This document shows, piece by piece, positions 26,481 to 35,747 of a stretch of 64,000 nucleotides of DNA. Position numbers and translations under genes: made by a program. The DNA is taken from NCBI RefSeq assembly GCF_014897585.1, contig NZ_JABUXW010000002.1, forward strand, positions 124,001-188,000, read 5' to 3'. The stretch is from Brachybacterium tyrofermentans (GTDB taxonomy: Bacteria > Actinomycetota > Actinomycetes > Actinomycetales > Dermabacteraceae). Under the pieces are notes generated by a model, which was given only the letters and a program-made list of their open reading frames with translations, made no database searches and had not been told where the DNA came from. Positions within the stretch are counted from its first letter, which is position 1; every line of letters starts with the position of its first letter.

Positions 26481-27811
26481 TGAGCACCACGACGACGAGC
26501 ACCGTCGCCCCGGCCACGGCCCCGACCACGGCGATCCCGACCCCGACCCTCCTGCGCCTGGCGACCGCCGGCAGCGTGGACGACGGCAAATCGACCCTGA
26601 TCGGTCGACTGCTCCACGACACGAAGTCCGTGCTGGCCGATCAGCTGGCGGCGGTCGAGGACGCGAGCCGGCGCCGCGGCTGGACCGGCGAGCTGGCGGA
26701 CCTCGCCCTGCTGACCGACGGCCTGCGCGCCGAGCGCGAGCAGGGCATCACGATCGACGTCGCCTACCGCTACTTCGCGACCGCCGACCGGTCCTACGTC
26801 CTGGCCGACACCCCCGGTCACGTCCAGTACACCCGCAACACCGTCACCGGGGCCTCGACGGCCGACGTGGTCGTGGTGCTGGTGGACGCCCGCAACGGCG
26901 TGGTCGAGCAGACCCGCCGCCATCTCGCGGTGGCGGCGCTGCTGCGGGTCCCCCACGTGGTCATGGCCCTGAACAAGATCGATCTGGTCGAGGATCCCCA
27001 GCAGGTCCACGAGCAGGTGGCCTCCCAGGTGGCCGACGTGGCCGGGGCGCTTCCGCTGGACGTCCCGCCCGTGGTCCCGCTCTCGGCGCTGCGCGGCGAC
27101 AACGTCGTCCACGCCTCCGAGTCCACCCCCTGGTACACCGGGCCCACCCTGCTGGCCCTGCTGGAGTCCCTGCCCGCTGCCCGGGACCTCCGTCACGACG
27201 CCTTCCGGATGCCGGTCCAGCTGGTGATCCGCCCTCAACACGGAGCGCAGGACGCGGCGCACGTCGACTACCGCGGCTACGCGGGCCTGATCACCGCCGG
27301 AGCGGTCGAGGTGGGAGACCGGGTGGTCGTCGCCGGGTCCGGCCGTGCCACCACCGTGGCCGGGATCGACCTGGACCGCTCCAGCGTGCAGCGCGCCGAG
27401 GCGGGCCTGTCCGTCACGGTGCGCCTGAGCGAGGAGCTCGACGTCTCCCGTGGTGATCTGCTCGCCGCCGGTGACGTCCCCACTCCCCGCCGGACCTTCT
27501 CCGCCGTGCTCTGCTGGCTGTCCGAGGGCCCGCTGCGCCCGGGCGCGCGGGTGCTCGTCAAGCACGGGACGAGCACAGTGCAGGCACGGGTCACCTCGGT
27601 CCGGGACCGACTGGACATCTCGACCCTCGAGCATGTGCCGGCGGAGCAGGGTGAGCTCAACGACCTGGTCCGCGTGGATCTCGAACTCGCCCAGGCGCTG
27701 CCGCTGGAGTCGTACTCCGACTCCCGCAAGGGCGGCGCGTTCATCGTGATCGACCCCCAGGAGGCGACCACCCTCGCCGCGGGGATGGTCGACGCCCCCG
27801 GGCGACACTGA
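26480..27811 (+). CDS. cysN: Sulfate adenylyltransferase subunit 1 (GTPase)
   Basis: A 443-residue EF-Tu-like GTPase that drives ATP sulfurylase. G1 GSVDDGKSTLIGRL, G3 DTPGHVQY, G4 NKIDLV and G5 SAL are present. It ends with the C-terminal beta-barrel domains (GGAFIVIDPQEATTLAAG) and lacks the APS kinase (CysC) fusion found in mycobacterial CysNC, consistent with the direct APS-to-sulfite route through the APS reductase upstream. Confidence 0.96.
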   Translation: MSTTTTSTVAPATAPTTAIPTPTLLRLATAGSVDDGKSTLIGRLLHDTKSVLADQLAAVEDASRRRGWTGELADLALLTDGLRAEREQGITIDVAYRYFATADRSYVLADTPGHVQYTRNTVTGASTADVVVVLVDARNGVVEQTRRHLAVAALLRVPHVVMALNKIDLVEDPQQVHEQVASQVADVAGALPLDVPPVVPLSALRGDNVVHASESTPWYTGPTLLALLESLPAARDLRHDAFRMPVQLVIRPQHGAQDAAHVDYRGYAGLITAGAVEVGDRVVVAGSGRATTVAGIDLDRSSVQRAEAGLSVTVRLSEELDVSRGDLLAAGDVPTPRRTFSAVLCWLSEGPLRPGARVLVKHGTSTVQARVTSVRDRLDISTLEHVPAEQGELNDLVRVDLELAQALPLESYSDSRKGGAFIVIDPQEATTLAAGMVDAPGRH

Positions 27812-27821
27812 GGCGGCTGAC

Positions 27822-28784
27822 ATGCTCTCCGAGCTGGTGCCCGCAGCGATCGCCGGATTCCTCGCGCAGATGATCGACGGCGCCCTCGGGATGGGGTACG
27901 GCGTGACGTCCGCCTCGCTCCTGCTCGCGACCGGTATGGCGCCGGCCGTGGTCGCCGCGACGGTCAAGTTCGCCCAGCTGGGCACGACGCTCGCCTCGGG
28001 GGCGAGCCATTGGCGGGCGCGGAACGTCGACGCCCGGATCGTGGCGCGCCTCGCCGTCCCCGGCGGTCTCGGCGCCCTGGTCGGGGCGACCGTGCTGTCC
28101 TCGCTCCCGCTCGAGGCGGCAGCACCGGTGATGTCCGCCCTGCTGCTCGGTCTGGGCATCCTGGTCGTGATCCGCTTCGCCACCCGGCGCGAGCGGATGG
28201 ACCCGCCGGATCCCGAGAGCCCGCGGGGACGCCTGCTGGTCCCCCTGGGTCTGGTCGGCGGGCTGGTCGATTCCACCGGTGGCGGCGGCTGGGGACCGGT
28301 GGTGACGTCGACGCTGCTGACCTCGGCGCGCACTGCGCCGCGCACCGTGATCGGTTCCGTCGCCGCCGCGGAGTTCGTGGTCACCGTCTGCGCGAGCATC
28401 GGGTTCGTCCTGGGGCTCGGCCTCGGCGGCGTGTCCGTCGGGCTCGTCGTGGCTCTGATGATCGGAGGCGTCCTCGCCGCTCCGCTCGCGGCACGGCTGG
28501 CGGGCCGTCTGCCGGCGGGCATCCTGGGCGTCCTCGTCGGCAGCCTGATCATCACCCTGAACCTCGGGCCCACTCTCACCGCCGCTGCGGTGCCTCCCGC
28601 AGTGAGGCTCGCCGTGCAGCTCGGCGGGGCCCTGCTGTGCCTGCTGCTCCTCGCCGCGGCCCTGCGACGCCATCGGATCTCACGCCCCGGGTCCGCCGGG
28701 GACCCCCAGGACGCTGCGGACCCTGATTCCGCTGAGTCCTCGACGGAGGACAGCGCCCGCCCCCTCCCCGCGCCGATGCCCTGA
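27822..28784 (+). CDS. TauE/SafE family sulfite/anion exporter
   Basis: A 320-residue membrane protein with about eight hydrophobic helices. Two related halves each have a glycine-rich start (QMIDGALGMGYGVTSASLLL and LVDSTGGGGWGPVVTSTLL), the hallmark of TauE/SafE (DUF81). The hydrophilic Asp/Ser/Pro tail is probably cytoplasmic. Position ten bases after cysN suggests sulfite or sulfate transport for the pathway; direction cannot be read from sequence. Confidence 0.9.
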   Translation: MLSELVPAAIAGFLAQMIDGALGMGYGVTSASLLLATGMAPAVVAATVKFAQLGTTLASGASHWRARNVDARIVARLAVPGGLGALVGATVLSSLPLEAAAPVMSALLLGLGILVVIRFATRRERMDPPDPESPRGRLLVPLGLVGGLVDSTGGGGWGPVVTSTLLTSARTAPRTVIGSVAAAEFVVTVCASIGFVLGLGLGGVSVGLVVALMIGGVLAAPLAARLAGRLPAGILGVLVGSLIITLNLGPTLTAAAVPPAVRLAVQLGGALLCLLLLAAALRRHRISRPGSAGDPQDAADPDSAESSTEDSARPLPAPMP

Positions 28785-28796
28785 GCGTCCTCGACC

Positions 28797-28831
28797 CCCT
28801 GCCCTGCCCTGCCCTGCCCTGCCCTGCCCTG
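28797..28831. repeat. 5-bp tandem repeat, CCCTG x7
   Basis: Seven perfect CCCTG units in the 61-bp gap between the exporter stop and the cobA-type start at 28846. The array ends 14 bases before the start codon, with only a weak GAGAG Shine-Dalgarno between. Confidence 0.92.
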
Positions 28832-28845
28832 ATCGAGAGTCCGTC

Positions 28846-30405
28846 ATGACCTCTGCCCGCCCTGTCCTGGACGATGCCCTGTCCGCCTCCGTGCTCGAGC
28901 CGGGATCCGTCGCCCTCATCGGTGGGGGCCCCGGCGCCCCGGACCTCATCACCGTGCGCGGCCTGACCCTGCTGCGGCAGGCCGACGTCGTGGTCGCGGA
29001 CCGCCTGGGCCCCACCGGACTCACCGAGCAGCTCGGTGCAGGGGTCGAGGTGATCGACGTCGGCAAGCGACCGGGGGCGCACTCCCTGCGCCAGTCCGGC
29101 ATCGAGGAGCTCCTCGTGTCGAAGGCGCTCGCGGGCAACCGGGTGGCCCGCCTCAAGGGCGGGGACCCCTTCGTGCTCGGCCGCGGGGGCGAGGAGGTGC
29201 TCGCCTGCCGCGCCGCCGGTGTCCCGGTCCAGGTCGTCCCGGGGGTGACCTCGTCGATCGCGGGGCCCGCGGCCGGGGGCGTCCCGGTGACCCAGCGCGG
29301 CAGCGCCGTCGCCCTGCACATCGTCAACGCCCACGGCGACCTCGGCCCGGCGGACCTCGCCGCACTGCGGGATCCCGGCACCACGACCGTGCTCATGATG
29401 GGCGTGGAGTGGCTGCCGCGGCTGGTCGCGCAGTCCCTCCTGAACGGCGTCGCCCCGTCCACCCCGGTCGCGATCGTGCAGAGCGCGACGCTGGCGGATC
29501 AGAAGGTGGTGCACGGGACCCTGTCCACCATCGTGCAGATCGCCGGCGACGCCGGGATCTCCCACCCCGCCGTGATCACCGTGGGCCGCACCGCCGCCGA
29601 GGGCTTCCTGGAGCCTGCGGTCCGCACCGACCCCGTCCGCGGTTCCGGCCGCGAGGCCCTGCCCCGCCCCGACGGGCTCCCACCTCGCACGAGCGTTCCG
29701 GCGCTGGTCGGCTGCGCCCACGGAACCCGCCTGCGCGCGGGCCGCGACGTGGTGCGGGCGATCCTGCGCCGGATCACGGAGCTCGTCCCCGAGGCGCCGG
29801 TGCGCGAGGCCTATGTCGACGTGCAGTCCCCCCAGGTGGCCGGGGTGGTCGCCGACCTGTCCTCCGTGGTCTCCGAGGTGCGCACCCGCGAGGGCGACGT
29901 CCCGCCCGATGTCGTGGTGGTCCCGCTGCTGCTCTCGACCGGAGTCCATGTCGGCCACGACATCGCGCACGCCGTCGCGGACCGCGACGCGGTCGCCGCG
30001 GGGCCGCTCGGTCCGGATCCTCGGTTGGCGGAGGTCATGGCGCAGCGGCTCGCGGAGGCCGGGGGCACGAGCGCGGATGCCGTGGTGATGGCGGCAGCGG
30101 GGACCCGGGACCCGGCCGGTCAGGCGATGGCCCGGGAGATGGGCCGTCTGCTCGCGGCGCGCCTCGGCCGCGAGGTGGGCGTGGGCTTCATCTCGGCCGC
30201 GACGCCCTCGGTGGCGGCGGCCGTCGACGATCGGCGCGCCGCGGGCGCGACCCGGGTCGCCGTCGCGACCTATCTGCTCGCCCCGGGGCAGTTCCACTCC
30301 CAGCTCGAGGGCTCCGGGGCGGACCTCGTCGCCGCGCCGCTCGGCGACCATCCCCTGATCGCCGAGATCGCCGTGGACCGGTACCGCACGATGCTCGGCG
30401 CCTGA
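28846..30405 (+). CDS. Uroporphyrinogen-III C-methyltransferase fused to sirohydrochlorin chelatase
   Basis: A 519-residue two-domain protein. Residues about 18-265 are SUMT/CobA (IGGGPGAPDLITVRG, LKGGDPFVLGRGGEE, VPGVTSSIAGPAAGGVPVTQRG), converting uroporphyrinogen III to precorrin-2. Residues about 280-515 are CbiX/SirB-like, with LVGCAHGTR, then LLLSTGVHVGHDIAHAVADRD carrying the metal-binding histidine, and LAPGQFHSQLEGSGADLVAAPLGDHP. Together they supply siroheme for the sulfite reductase at the head of the operon; the intermediate NAD-dependent oxidation of precorrin-2 is not encoded here. Last gene of the operon. Confidence 0.9.
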   Translation: MTSARPVLDDALSASVLEPGSVALIGGGPGAPDLITVRGLTLLRQADVVVADRLGPTGLTEQLGAGVEVIDVGKRPGAHSLRQSGIEELLVSKALAGNRVARLKGGDPFVLGRGGEEVLACRAAGVPVQVVPGVTSSIAGPAAGGVPVTQRGSAVALHIVNAHGDLGPADLAALRDPGTTTVLMMGVEWLPRLVAQSLLNGVAPSTPVAIVQSATLADQKVVHGTLSTIVQIAGDAGISHPAVITVGRTAAEGFLEPAVRTDPVRGSGREALPRPDGLPPRTSVPALVGCAHGTRLRAGRDVVRAILRRITELVPEAPVREAYVDVQSPQVAGVVADLSSVVSEVRTREGDVPPDVVVVPLLLSTGVHVGHDIAHAVADRDAVAAGPLGPDPRLAEVMAQRLAEAGGTSADAVVMAAAGTRDPAGQAMAREMGRLLAARLGREVGVGFISAATPSVAAAVDDRRAAGATRVAVATYLLAPGQFHSQLEGSGADLVAAPLGDHPLIAEIAVDRYRTMLGA

Positions 30406-30419
30406 GACGGCCCGGCACG

Positions 30420-30459
30420 CACGCGACGCCCGACCCCTCCCCGGGCCGGGCGTCGCGTG
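30420..30459. terminator. Bidirectional terminator hairpin (sulfate operon/ilvD)
   Basis: A 13-bp perfect inverted repeat CACGCGACGCCCG/CGGGCGTCGCGTG with a 14-base loop between convergent genes. Confidence 0.78.
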
Positions 30460-30476
30460 TCGTCGAGCAGGGCGGG

Positions 30477-32309
30477 TCAGTCCAGCGGTCGACGGGTGGC
30501 GCCGTAGGTCGCCGAGCGCACCAGGTGCGCGTAGACCTTCAGGGCCTGGGAGACCTCGCGATCACGGCTCGCGGGACGCCAGGGCAGGGGCCCCTTCGCC
30601 TCGCGACGGCGGTCGATCTCCTCCTGCGGGACGTCGAGCTCCAGCAGGCGCTTGTCGACGTCCATGATGATCCGGTCGCCGTCCTCGATGAGGCCGATCA
30701 GGCCGCCCTCGGCCGCCTCCGGGGAGATGTGACCGATGGAGACGCCGCTGGTTCCGCCGGAGAAGCGACCATCGGTGATCAGCGCGCAGGTCTTGCCCAG
30801 GCCGCGCCCCTTGAGGAACGAGGTCGGGTAGAGCATCTCCTGCATACCGGGGCCGCCCTGCGGCCCCTCGTAGCGGATCACCACGACGTCGCCGGCCTTC
30901 ACCGTCTTGTCGAGGATCTTCTGGACGGCTTCCTCCTGCGAATCGCACACCACGGCGGAGCCCTCGAAGTGGAAGAGGTCCTCGGTGACGCCGGCGGTCT
31001 TGAACACGGCGCCGTCGCGGGCGAGGTTGCCCTTCAGGACGGCGAGGCCGCCGTCCTTGCTGTAGGCGTGCGGGACCGAGTGGACCACGCCGTTCTCGTC
31101 ATCGGTGTCCAGCTCGTCCCAGGTGTTCGTGGTGGAGAAGGCCTGGGTGGTGCGCACGCCACCAGGGGCGGCGTGGAACAGCGCCTCCGCCTTCTTCGAG
31201 GCCGTGCCGCTGCGGATGTCCCACTCGGCGAGCCAGCTGGAGAGGTCCGGAGAGTGCACGGTGTGCACGGTGTGGTCCAGCAGCCCGGCGCGGTCGAGCT
31301 CGCCGAGGATCGCGGGGATGCCGCCGGCGCGGTGGACGTCCTCGACATGGGCGGTGCCGTTGGGCGCCACCTTGGACAGCGTGGGCACCAGACGGGAGAT
31401 GCGGTCGATGTCGTCGAGGGTGAAGTCGGTCCCGGCCTCGATCGCGACGGCGAGGATGTGCAGGATCGTGTTGGTGGAGCCGCCCATCGCGACATCCATC
31501 GCCATGGCGTTGGAGAACGCGGCCTTGGTGGCGATCGATCGCGGCAGCACGGAGTCGTCGTCGTCCTCGTAGTAGCGCTTGGCGAGCTCCACGACCTTCC
31601 GCCCGGCCTCGAGGAAGAGCTCCTTGCGGAAGGCGTGGGTGGCGAGCGTGGTGCCGTTGCCGGGGAGGGACAGGCCCAGCACCTCGGTGAGGCAGTTCAT
31701 CGAGTTCGCCGTGAACATGCCCGAGCAGGAGCCGCAGGTGGGGCAGGCGTTCTCCTCGACCTCCGCGAGCTGGGCGTCGGTGATCGCGTCGTTCGCGCTG
31801 AGCGACATCGCATCGACCAGATCGATGCGGTTCTCGGTGACCCCCTCGACGGGCTTCCCGGATTCCGAGGGGCCGCCGGAGACGAAGACGACGGGGATGT
31901 TCAGCCGCATCGCGGCCATCAGGTGGCCCGGGGTGATCTTGTCGCAGTTGGAGATGCACACCAGGGCGTCCGCCGTGTGGGCGTTGACCATGTACTCGAT
32001 CGAGTCCGCGATGAGATCGCGGCTGGGCAGCGAGTAGAGCATGCCGCCGTGCCCCATGGCGATGCCGTCGTCCACGGCGATCGTGTTGAACTCCTTGGAG
32101 ATGCCGCCGGCCTCCTCGATCGCGCTCGCGACGAGGTCCCCCATGTTCTTGAGGTGGACGTGGCCCGGCACGAACTGGGTGTACGAGTTCGCGATCGCGA
32201 TGATCGGCTTGCCGAAATCTCCGCTCTTCATGCCGGTGGCGCGCCACAGGGCGCGGGCGCCGGCCATGTTGCGGCCGTGGGTCGAGGTGCGGGAACGAAG
32301 CTGAGGCAT
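30477..32309 (-). CDS. ilvD: Dihydroxy-acid dehydratase
   Basis: A 610-residue Fe-S dehydratase of branched-chain amino-acid synthesis. Cluster and metal motifs: [40 protein letters not shown], and [25 protein letters not shown]. The C-terminal [23 protein letters not shown] is highly conserved. The product enters the IlvE step encoded elsewhere in the window. No Shine-Dalgarno is obvious before the ATG. It is divergent from the XRE regulator and stands apart from ilvBN/ilvC. Confidence 0.96.
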   Translation of the reverse strand: MPQLRSRTSTHGRNMAGARALWRATGMKSGDFGKPIIAIANSYTQFVPGHVHLKNMGDLVASAIEEAGGISKEFNTIAVDDGIAMGHGGMLYSLPSRDLIADSIEYMVNAHTADALVCISNCDKITPGHLMAAMRLNIPVVFVSGGPSESGKPVEGVTENRIDLVDAMSLSANDAITDAQLAEVEENACPTCGSCSGMFTANSMNCLTEVLGLSLPGNGTTLATHAFRKELFLEAGRKVVELAKRYYEDDDDSVLPRSIATKAAFSNAMAMDVAMGGSTNTILHILAVAIEAGTDFTLDDIDRISRLVPTLSKVAPNGTAHVEDVHRAGGIPAILGELDRAGLLDHTVHTVHSPDLSSWLAEWDIRSGTASKKAEALFHAAPGGVRTTQAFSTTNTWDELDTDDENGVVHSVPHAYSKDGGLAVLKGNLARDGAVFKTAGVTEDLFHFEGSAVVCDSQEEAVQKILDKTVKAGDVVVIRYEGPQGGPGMQEMLYPTSFLKGRGLGKTCALITDGRFSGGTSGVSIGHISPEAAEGGLIGLIEDGDRIIMDVDKRLLELDVPQEEIDRRREAKGPLPWRPASRDREVSQALKVYAHLVRSATYGATRRPLD

Positions 32310-32352
32310 AGGGACATCTGATCACTCCGAGCGTCCTGGCACCAAGACGCCG

Positions 32353-32374
32353 TCACTACTAGTGGTGGAAGTGA
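32353..32374. promoter_or_regulatory. Candidate operator/promoter zone between ilvD and the XRE regulator
   Basis: TCACT-N12-AGTGA inverted half-sites flank an ACTAGTGG core. A GATAGT -10-like hexamer for the plus-strand regulator follows at once. The short palindrome makes this tentative. Confidence 0.3.
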
Positions 32375-32405
32375 TAGTTTTCGCGACGGGGCGGCCGGAC
32401 GACGG

Positions 32406-32443
32406 GACGACCCGACGACCCGACGACCCGACGACCCGACGAC
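32406..32443. repeat. 8-bp tandem repeat, GACGACCC x4.75
   Basis: Four perfect GACGACCC units plus a six-base partial unit, preceded by a degenerate copy at 32398-32405. The array occupies the 5' untranslated region of the XRE regulator and ends directly at its GAGGAGG ribosome-binding site. Confidence 0.88.
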
Positions 32444-32454
32444 GAGGAGGCTGC

Positions 32455-33285
32455 ATGACCGAGGGACCGCGTGCCGAGCTGGGCACGTTCCTGCGCCGAC
32501 GCCGCAACGAGGTCGTGCGCGCCGACTACGACCTGCCGCCCGTCGGCCGCGGGCGCACCAAGGGACTGCGCCGGGAGGAGATCGCCTTCCTCTCCGGGGT
32601 GAGCGTCACCTGGTACACCTGGCTCGAACAGGGCCGGGACATCAACCCCTCCCGCCAGGTGATCGACGCCGTCGCCGTGAACCTGCGCCTGACCGAGGCG
32701 GAGCACGACTACGTGCTGGGTCTGGCCGGGTTCGCCCCTCCCCCGCGCCCGGTGCTCGCCGAACCGGCCCCGGTTCCCCCGCACGTGCAGCATCTGCTGG
32801 ACGCCCTGGACCCGTCTCCGGCCTTCGCGCTCACGCCGCACTGGGACATCGCCGCCTGGAACCGGGCCTATGAGGGGCTCTTCCCCGCGGTCCGCGAGGC
32901 GGAGGCGACCCAGCGGAACCTGCTGCAGTTCATCTTCACCGATCCGTGGGTGCGCTCGATGCTCCCGGACTGGGAGCGCACCAGCCGGCAGTTCCTCGCC
33001 GAGTACCGCGCCGAGGCCGGCGGCCGGGCGGGCGGCCCCCAGCACGTGCGGCTGGTGGGTCATCTGCGGGCCGAGAGCGAGGAGTTCTCGCAGGCATGGG
33101 ACGTCCACGAGGTGGAGCGCTTCGCCTCGCGGCGCCGGGAGTTCCTGCACCCCGTCGTGGGTCGGCTCGTGTTCGAGCAGGTCAACATCGTGCCCCAGGA
33201 CGCGCCGGACCTCCACGTCGTCTCCTACCTCCCGCTGCCCGAGGGCGACACCCCCGCGGCGGCCGCGCGGCTCCTGGAGAGCTGA
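32455..33285 (+). CDS. XRE-family regulator with MmyB-like ligand domain
   Basis: A 276-residue regulator. The N-terminal helix-turn-helix (residues about 5-75: ELGTFLRRRRNEVVRADYDLPPVGRGRTKGLRREEIAFLSGVSVTWYTWLEQGRD) is typical of the actinobacterial subfamily. The C-terminal MmyB-like domain (HWDIAAWNRAYEGLFP, LLQFIFTDPWVRSMLPDWE, FEQVNIVPQDAPDLHVVSYLP) is PAS-like and may bind a small lipid-like ligand. ATG 32455 has GAGGAGG four bases upstream. Convergent with the siderophore operon with only 18 bases between; target genes unknown. Confidence 0.88.
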   Translation: MTEGPRAELGTFLRRRRNEVVRADYDLPPVGRGRTKGLRREEIAFLSGVSVTWYTWLEQGRDINPSRQVIDAVAVNLRLTEAEHDYVLGLAGFAPPPRPVLAEPAPVPPHVQHLLDALDPSPAFALTPHWDIAAWNRAYEGLFPAVREAEATQRNLLQFIFTDPWVRSMLPDWERTSRQFLAEYRAEAGGRAGGPQHVRLVGHLRAESEEFSQAWDVHEVERFASRRREFLHPVVGRLVFEQVNIVPQDAPDLHVVSYLPLPEGDTPAAAARLLES

Positions 33286-33303
33286 GCGCCGCCGCCCCGG
33301 ACC

Positions 33304-35733
33304 TCAGACAGGGACGGAGGTCCGGGCCACGGGGTTGGCCATGTCCCCGGCGAAGAGCAGCGAGGAGGCCTGGTCGCCGAGGTCGACCATTTGCAGGGTG
33401 TTGCGCAGCTGCAGCCGGTTCAGGCACGAGTGCGCGAAGGTGCCCGCGCGCAGGTCGACGTCCCCGGCGATCCCCCGCGCGAGGTCCGGATGGTCCGCCT
33501 CGTACCCGTCCAGGACTCCCGCCACGACCCTCCAGAAGTGGTCGGCGGGCAGCAGCCCATCGGCGTCGAGGATTCCCGCGAGGTGCCGCAGCACCCCGTC
33601 GAAGACGTCGGTGAAGATCGACAGGGCCTTGTCCTGGCCGGGGACCACCGCCCGCACCCGCTCCATCGCCACCGGCAGCGGGCGGTGTCCCAGCACCGCC
33701 ATCTCCTCACCGATGTCCTTGAGGAATGCCCCGACCACCTGCTGCTCCCGCACTCGCAGGATGAGGTTCTCGCCGTGCGGCATGACCACCACGTCATGCG
33801 CGAGCAGCGCATGGACGAGGGGGCGGAGGTAGGCACGCAGGTACTGCTCCACCCAACCCTCCGCCGACAGCACCGAGGCGCGGATCATCGTGCTCGCGAG
33901 CGCCGTACCGTCGTGATCGCGGTGCAGGAGTGCCGCCATCGTGAAGGCCCGCTCCCCCGGCTCGAGCAGCGGCACGGGGCTCTCCCGCCACAGCGCCGCG
34001 AGCATCTTGCGATGGGGGTTCGTGGTCGGCGTCCGGTGGTAGATGTCCCCGGTGTAGCCCAGTGCTGCCCGCTCCCGCAGGACGCGGAAGCCTCCGCCGG
34101 CGAACTCGGGGTCGCCGTCCACGAGAGCGGCGAGCCAGTCGTTGATCGCGGGGGTGTCCCGCATGTACTGCGGCGAGAGGCCGCGCAGGAACCCCATGTT
34201 CTGGATCGCGAGGGCGACCTTCACATAGGGCGCCCCGGATCGCGTGCGGTTGAAGAAGGTGCGCAGGGACTGCTGGGGCTGCATCTCGTCGCCGCCCGAC
34301 CCGAGGGGCACGAGGTCGCCGCGGGCGATGTCCGGGGCGAAGGTGATCGGCAGGCGATGCTCCGCCTGCCAGGGATGCAGGGGCAGCAGGTGGTAGTCCG
34401 ACGGGTCCAGGCCCCGGCCGGCCAGACGGTCCGCGAAGGAGTCGCGCTCCTCGGACGAGAGGCTCCACCGGGCATGCGCGGCCTCGTCCAGGCCCTTGCC
34501 GAGGGACAGGGTGCTGCGCCCGGCGTGCACCGCGACCCACTGCAGGCGCGTACGCCGGCCCTGCTCGGGCGCGTAGGCACGGTAGTCGGGCAGGGAGAAC
34601 CCGATGCGACCGTTGTTCGCGAGGAAGCCCGGGTGGCCCTCCGTCATGGCGGCCTCGACGTCCGGGAGGTCCGCCGTGAGCAGGCCCTCGGCCGACGGCC
34701 GCTCGCCGCGACGGGCCTCGTCGAGCGTCGCGCAGCGGGCGGCGAAGGTGGACGCGAGCTCCTCGAGGTAGGTGGAGAGCAGCTCGTCGGGGATCCCGAG
34801 CGGCTCCTGCTGCTCCAGGACGAGCGTCTGGACGTCGAGCGCCGTCGGGGCGCCGTCCTCGAGGCGCCGAATCGAGGCAGGGTCCACGAGCCAGTGCTCG
34901 AGCGGGAGCACCCGGGCCCGGAACTCGTAGCGTACGTCGGTGCCGGGGACTGCCAGGGCGAAGCGATCGTCGCCGAGCGCCTCGGGGGCGAGGACTCGTT
35001 CGTGGCTGAGCTCGGCGAGGGCCTTGGCGATCAGGTGCCGGTGGGCCCGCTCGGCTACGTCGGCGCGCAGATGGGACGTCGGGGCGACGGGAGCGCCGAG
35101 ATGTGCGCGCTCCGCAGTCGCGTCGTCGGCTCCGGCGCCGCCCCGGAGTTCCTTGCGCTGCCGCCGGTCCCCGAGCGGGGAAGCCGCGAAGTCCGCCCGG
35201 GTGCAGATGCTCAGCACCGCGCGCTTCGTGCCCGATCCCTCGGGCAGTTCGACGGTGCGCAGCACGCGGAAACCGGCTGCGGCGTTCTTGGCGAGCACTG
35301 CGCTGTTGCGTTCGTCGGGTTCGACGACGATCCGGGCGGCGCCACGGTTCTCGAAGCACCAGCGCACGACGCCTGCCAGCACCGCGGCGGTGAGGCCGTG
35401 CTCGGTCGGGCCGTCCGGCGGCGCGATGAGGAGGTGCATGCCGAGATCGCCGGGTTCCGGATGCAGCACCCCGGCGGGCAGCAGTCGGGCGGGATCATAG
35501 GTCTCGACGTAGACGAGCGGGACCCCGTCCCGCAGGCCGATCCGGCCGTTCTCGTGCTCGGAGGCGGCGACGGCGTCGAGGTAGGCGCGCACCTGTGCGG
35601 GCGAATGGTCGACCATGCCCCAGAAACGGGCGCGCGGGGTGCTCAGCCAGCTGTGCAGCAGGCCGGTGTGGTCCGCAGGACGGAGCGGTTCGACGCTCAG
35701 GTCCAACGGGTCGTTCGGGTTCATCAGGTTCAT
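33304..35733 (-). CDS. Siderophore acyltransferase-NIS synthetase fusion (DesC-DesD-like)
   Basis: An 809-residue fusion. Residues about 10-180 are a GNAT/AlcB-type acyltransferase (LHSWLSTPRARFWGM, LGMHLLIAPP, ENRGAARIVVEPDERNSAVLAKNAAAGF), which would acylate N-hydroxycadaverine. Residues about 215-790 are an IucA/IucC NIS synthetase: GHPGFLANNGRIGF, LLPLHPWQ, the ATP-binding SLRTFFNRTRSGAPYVKVALAIQNMGFLRGLS, and HGENLILRVREQQVVGAFLKDIGEE. In Streptomyces these are separate DesC and DesD. AGGAG precedes ATG 35733; 14 bases follow the monooxygenase stop. The product is probably a desferrioxamine-type hydroxamate (inference). Confidence 0.9.
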   Translation of the reverse strand: MNLMNPNDPLDLSVEPLRPADHTGLLHSWLSTPRARFWGMVDHSPAQVRAYLDAVAASEHENGRIGLRDGVPLVYVETYDPARLLPAGVLHPEPGDLGMHLLIAPPDGPTEHGLTAAVLAGVVRWCFENRGAARIVVEPDERNSAVLAKNAAAGFRVLRTVELPEGSGTKRAVLSICTRADFAASPLGDRRQRKELRGGAGADDATAERAHLGAPVAPTSHLRADVAERAHRHLIAKALAELSHERVLAPEALGDDRFALAVPGTDVRYEFRARVLPLEHWLVDPASIRRLEDGAPTALDVQTLVLEQQEPLGIPDELLSTYLEELASTFAARCATLDEARRGERPSAEGLLTADLPDVEAAMTEGHPGFLANNGRIGFSLPDYRAYAPEQGRRTRLQWVAVHAGRSTLSLGKGLDEAAHARWSLSSEERDSFADRLAGRGLDPSDYHLLPLHPWQAEHRLPITFAPDIARGDLVPLGSGGDEMQPQQSLRTFFNRTRSGAPYVKVALAIQNMGFLRGLSPQYMRDTPAINDWLAALVDGDPEFAGGGFRVLRERAALGYTGDIYHRTPTTNPHRKMLAALWRESPVPLLEPGERAFTMAALLHRDHDGTALASTMIRASVLSAEGWVEQYLRAYLRPLVHALLAHDVVVMPHGENLILRVREQQVVGAFLKDIGEEMAVLGHRPLPVAMERVRAVVPGQDKALSIFTDVFDGVLRHLAGILDADGLLPADHFWRVVAGVLDGYEADHPDLARGIAGDVDLRAGTFAHSCLNRLQLRNTLQMVDLGDQASSLLFAGDMANPVARTSVPV

Positions 35734-35747
35734 GGGGACGCTCCTGG

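Noticed and set aside
29409..32321. Plus-strand open frame of 970 codons
   Set aside because: Antisense to ilvD and out of frame with the CobA-CbiX fusion, which it overlaps. No recognisable domain.
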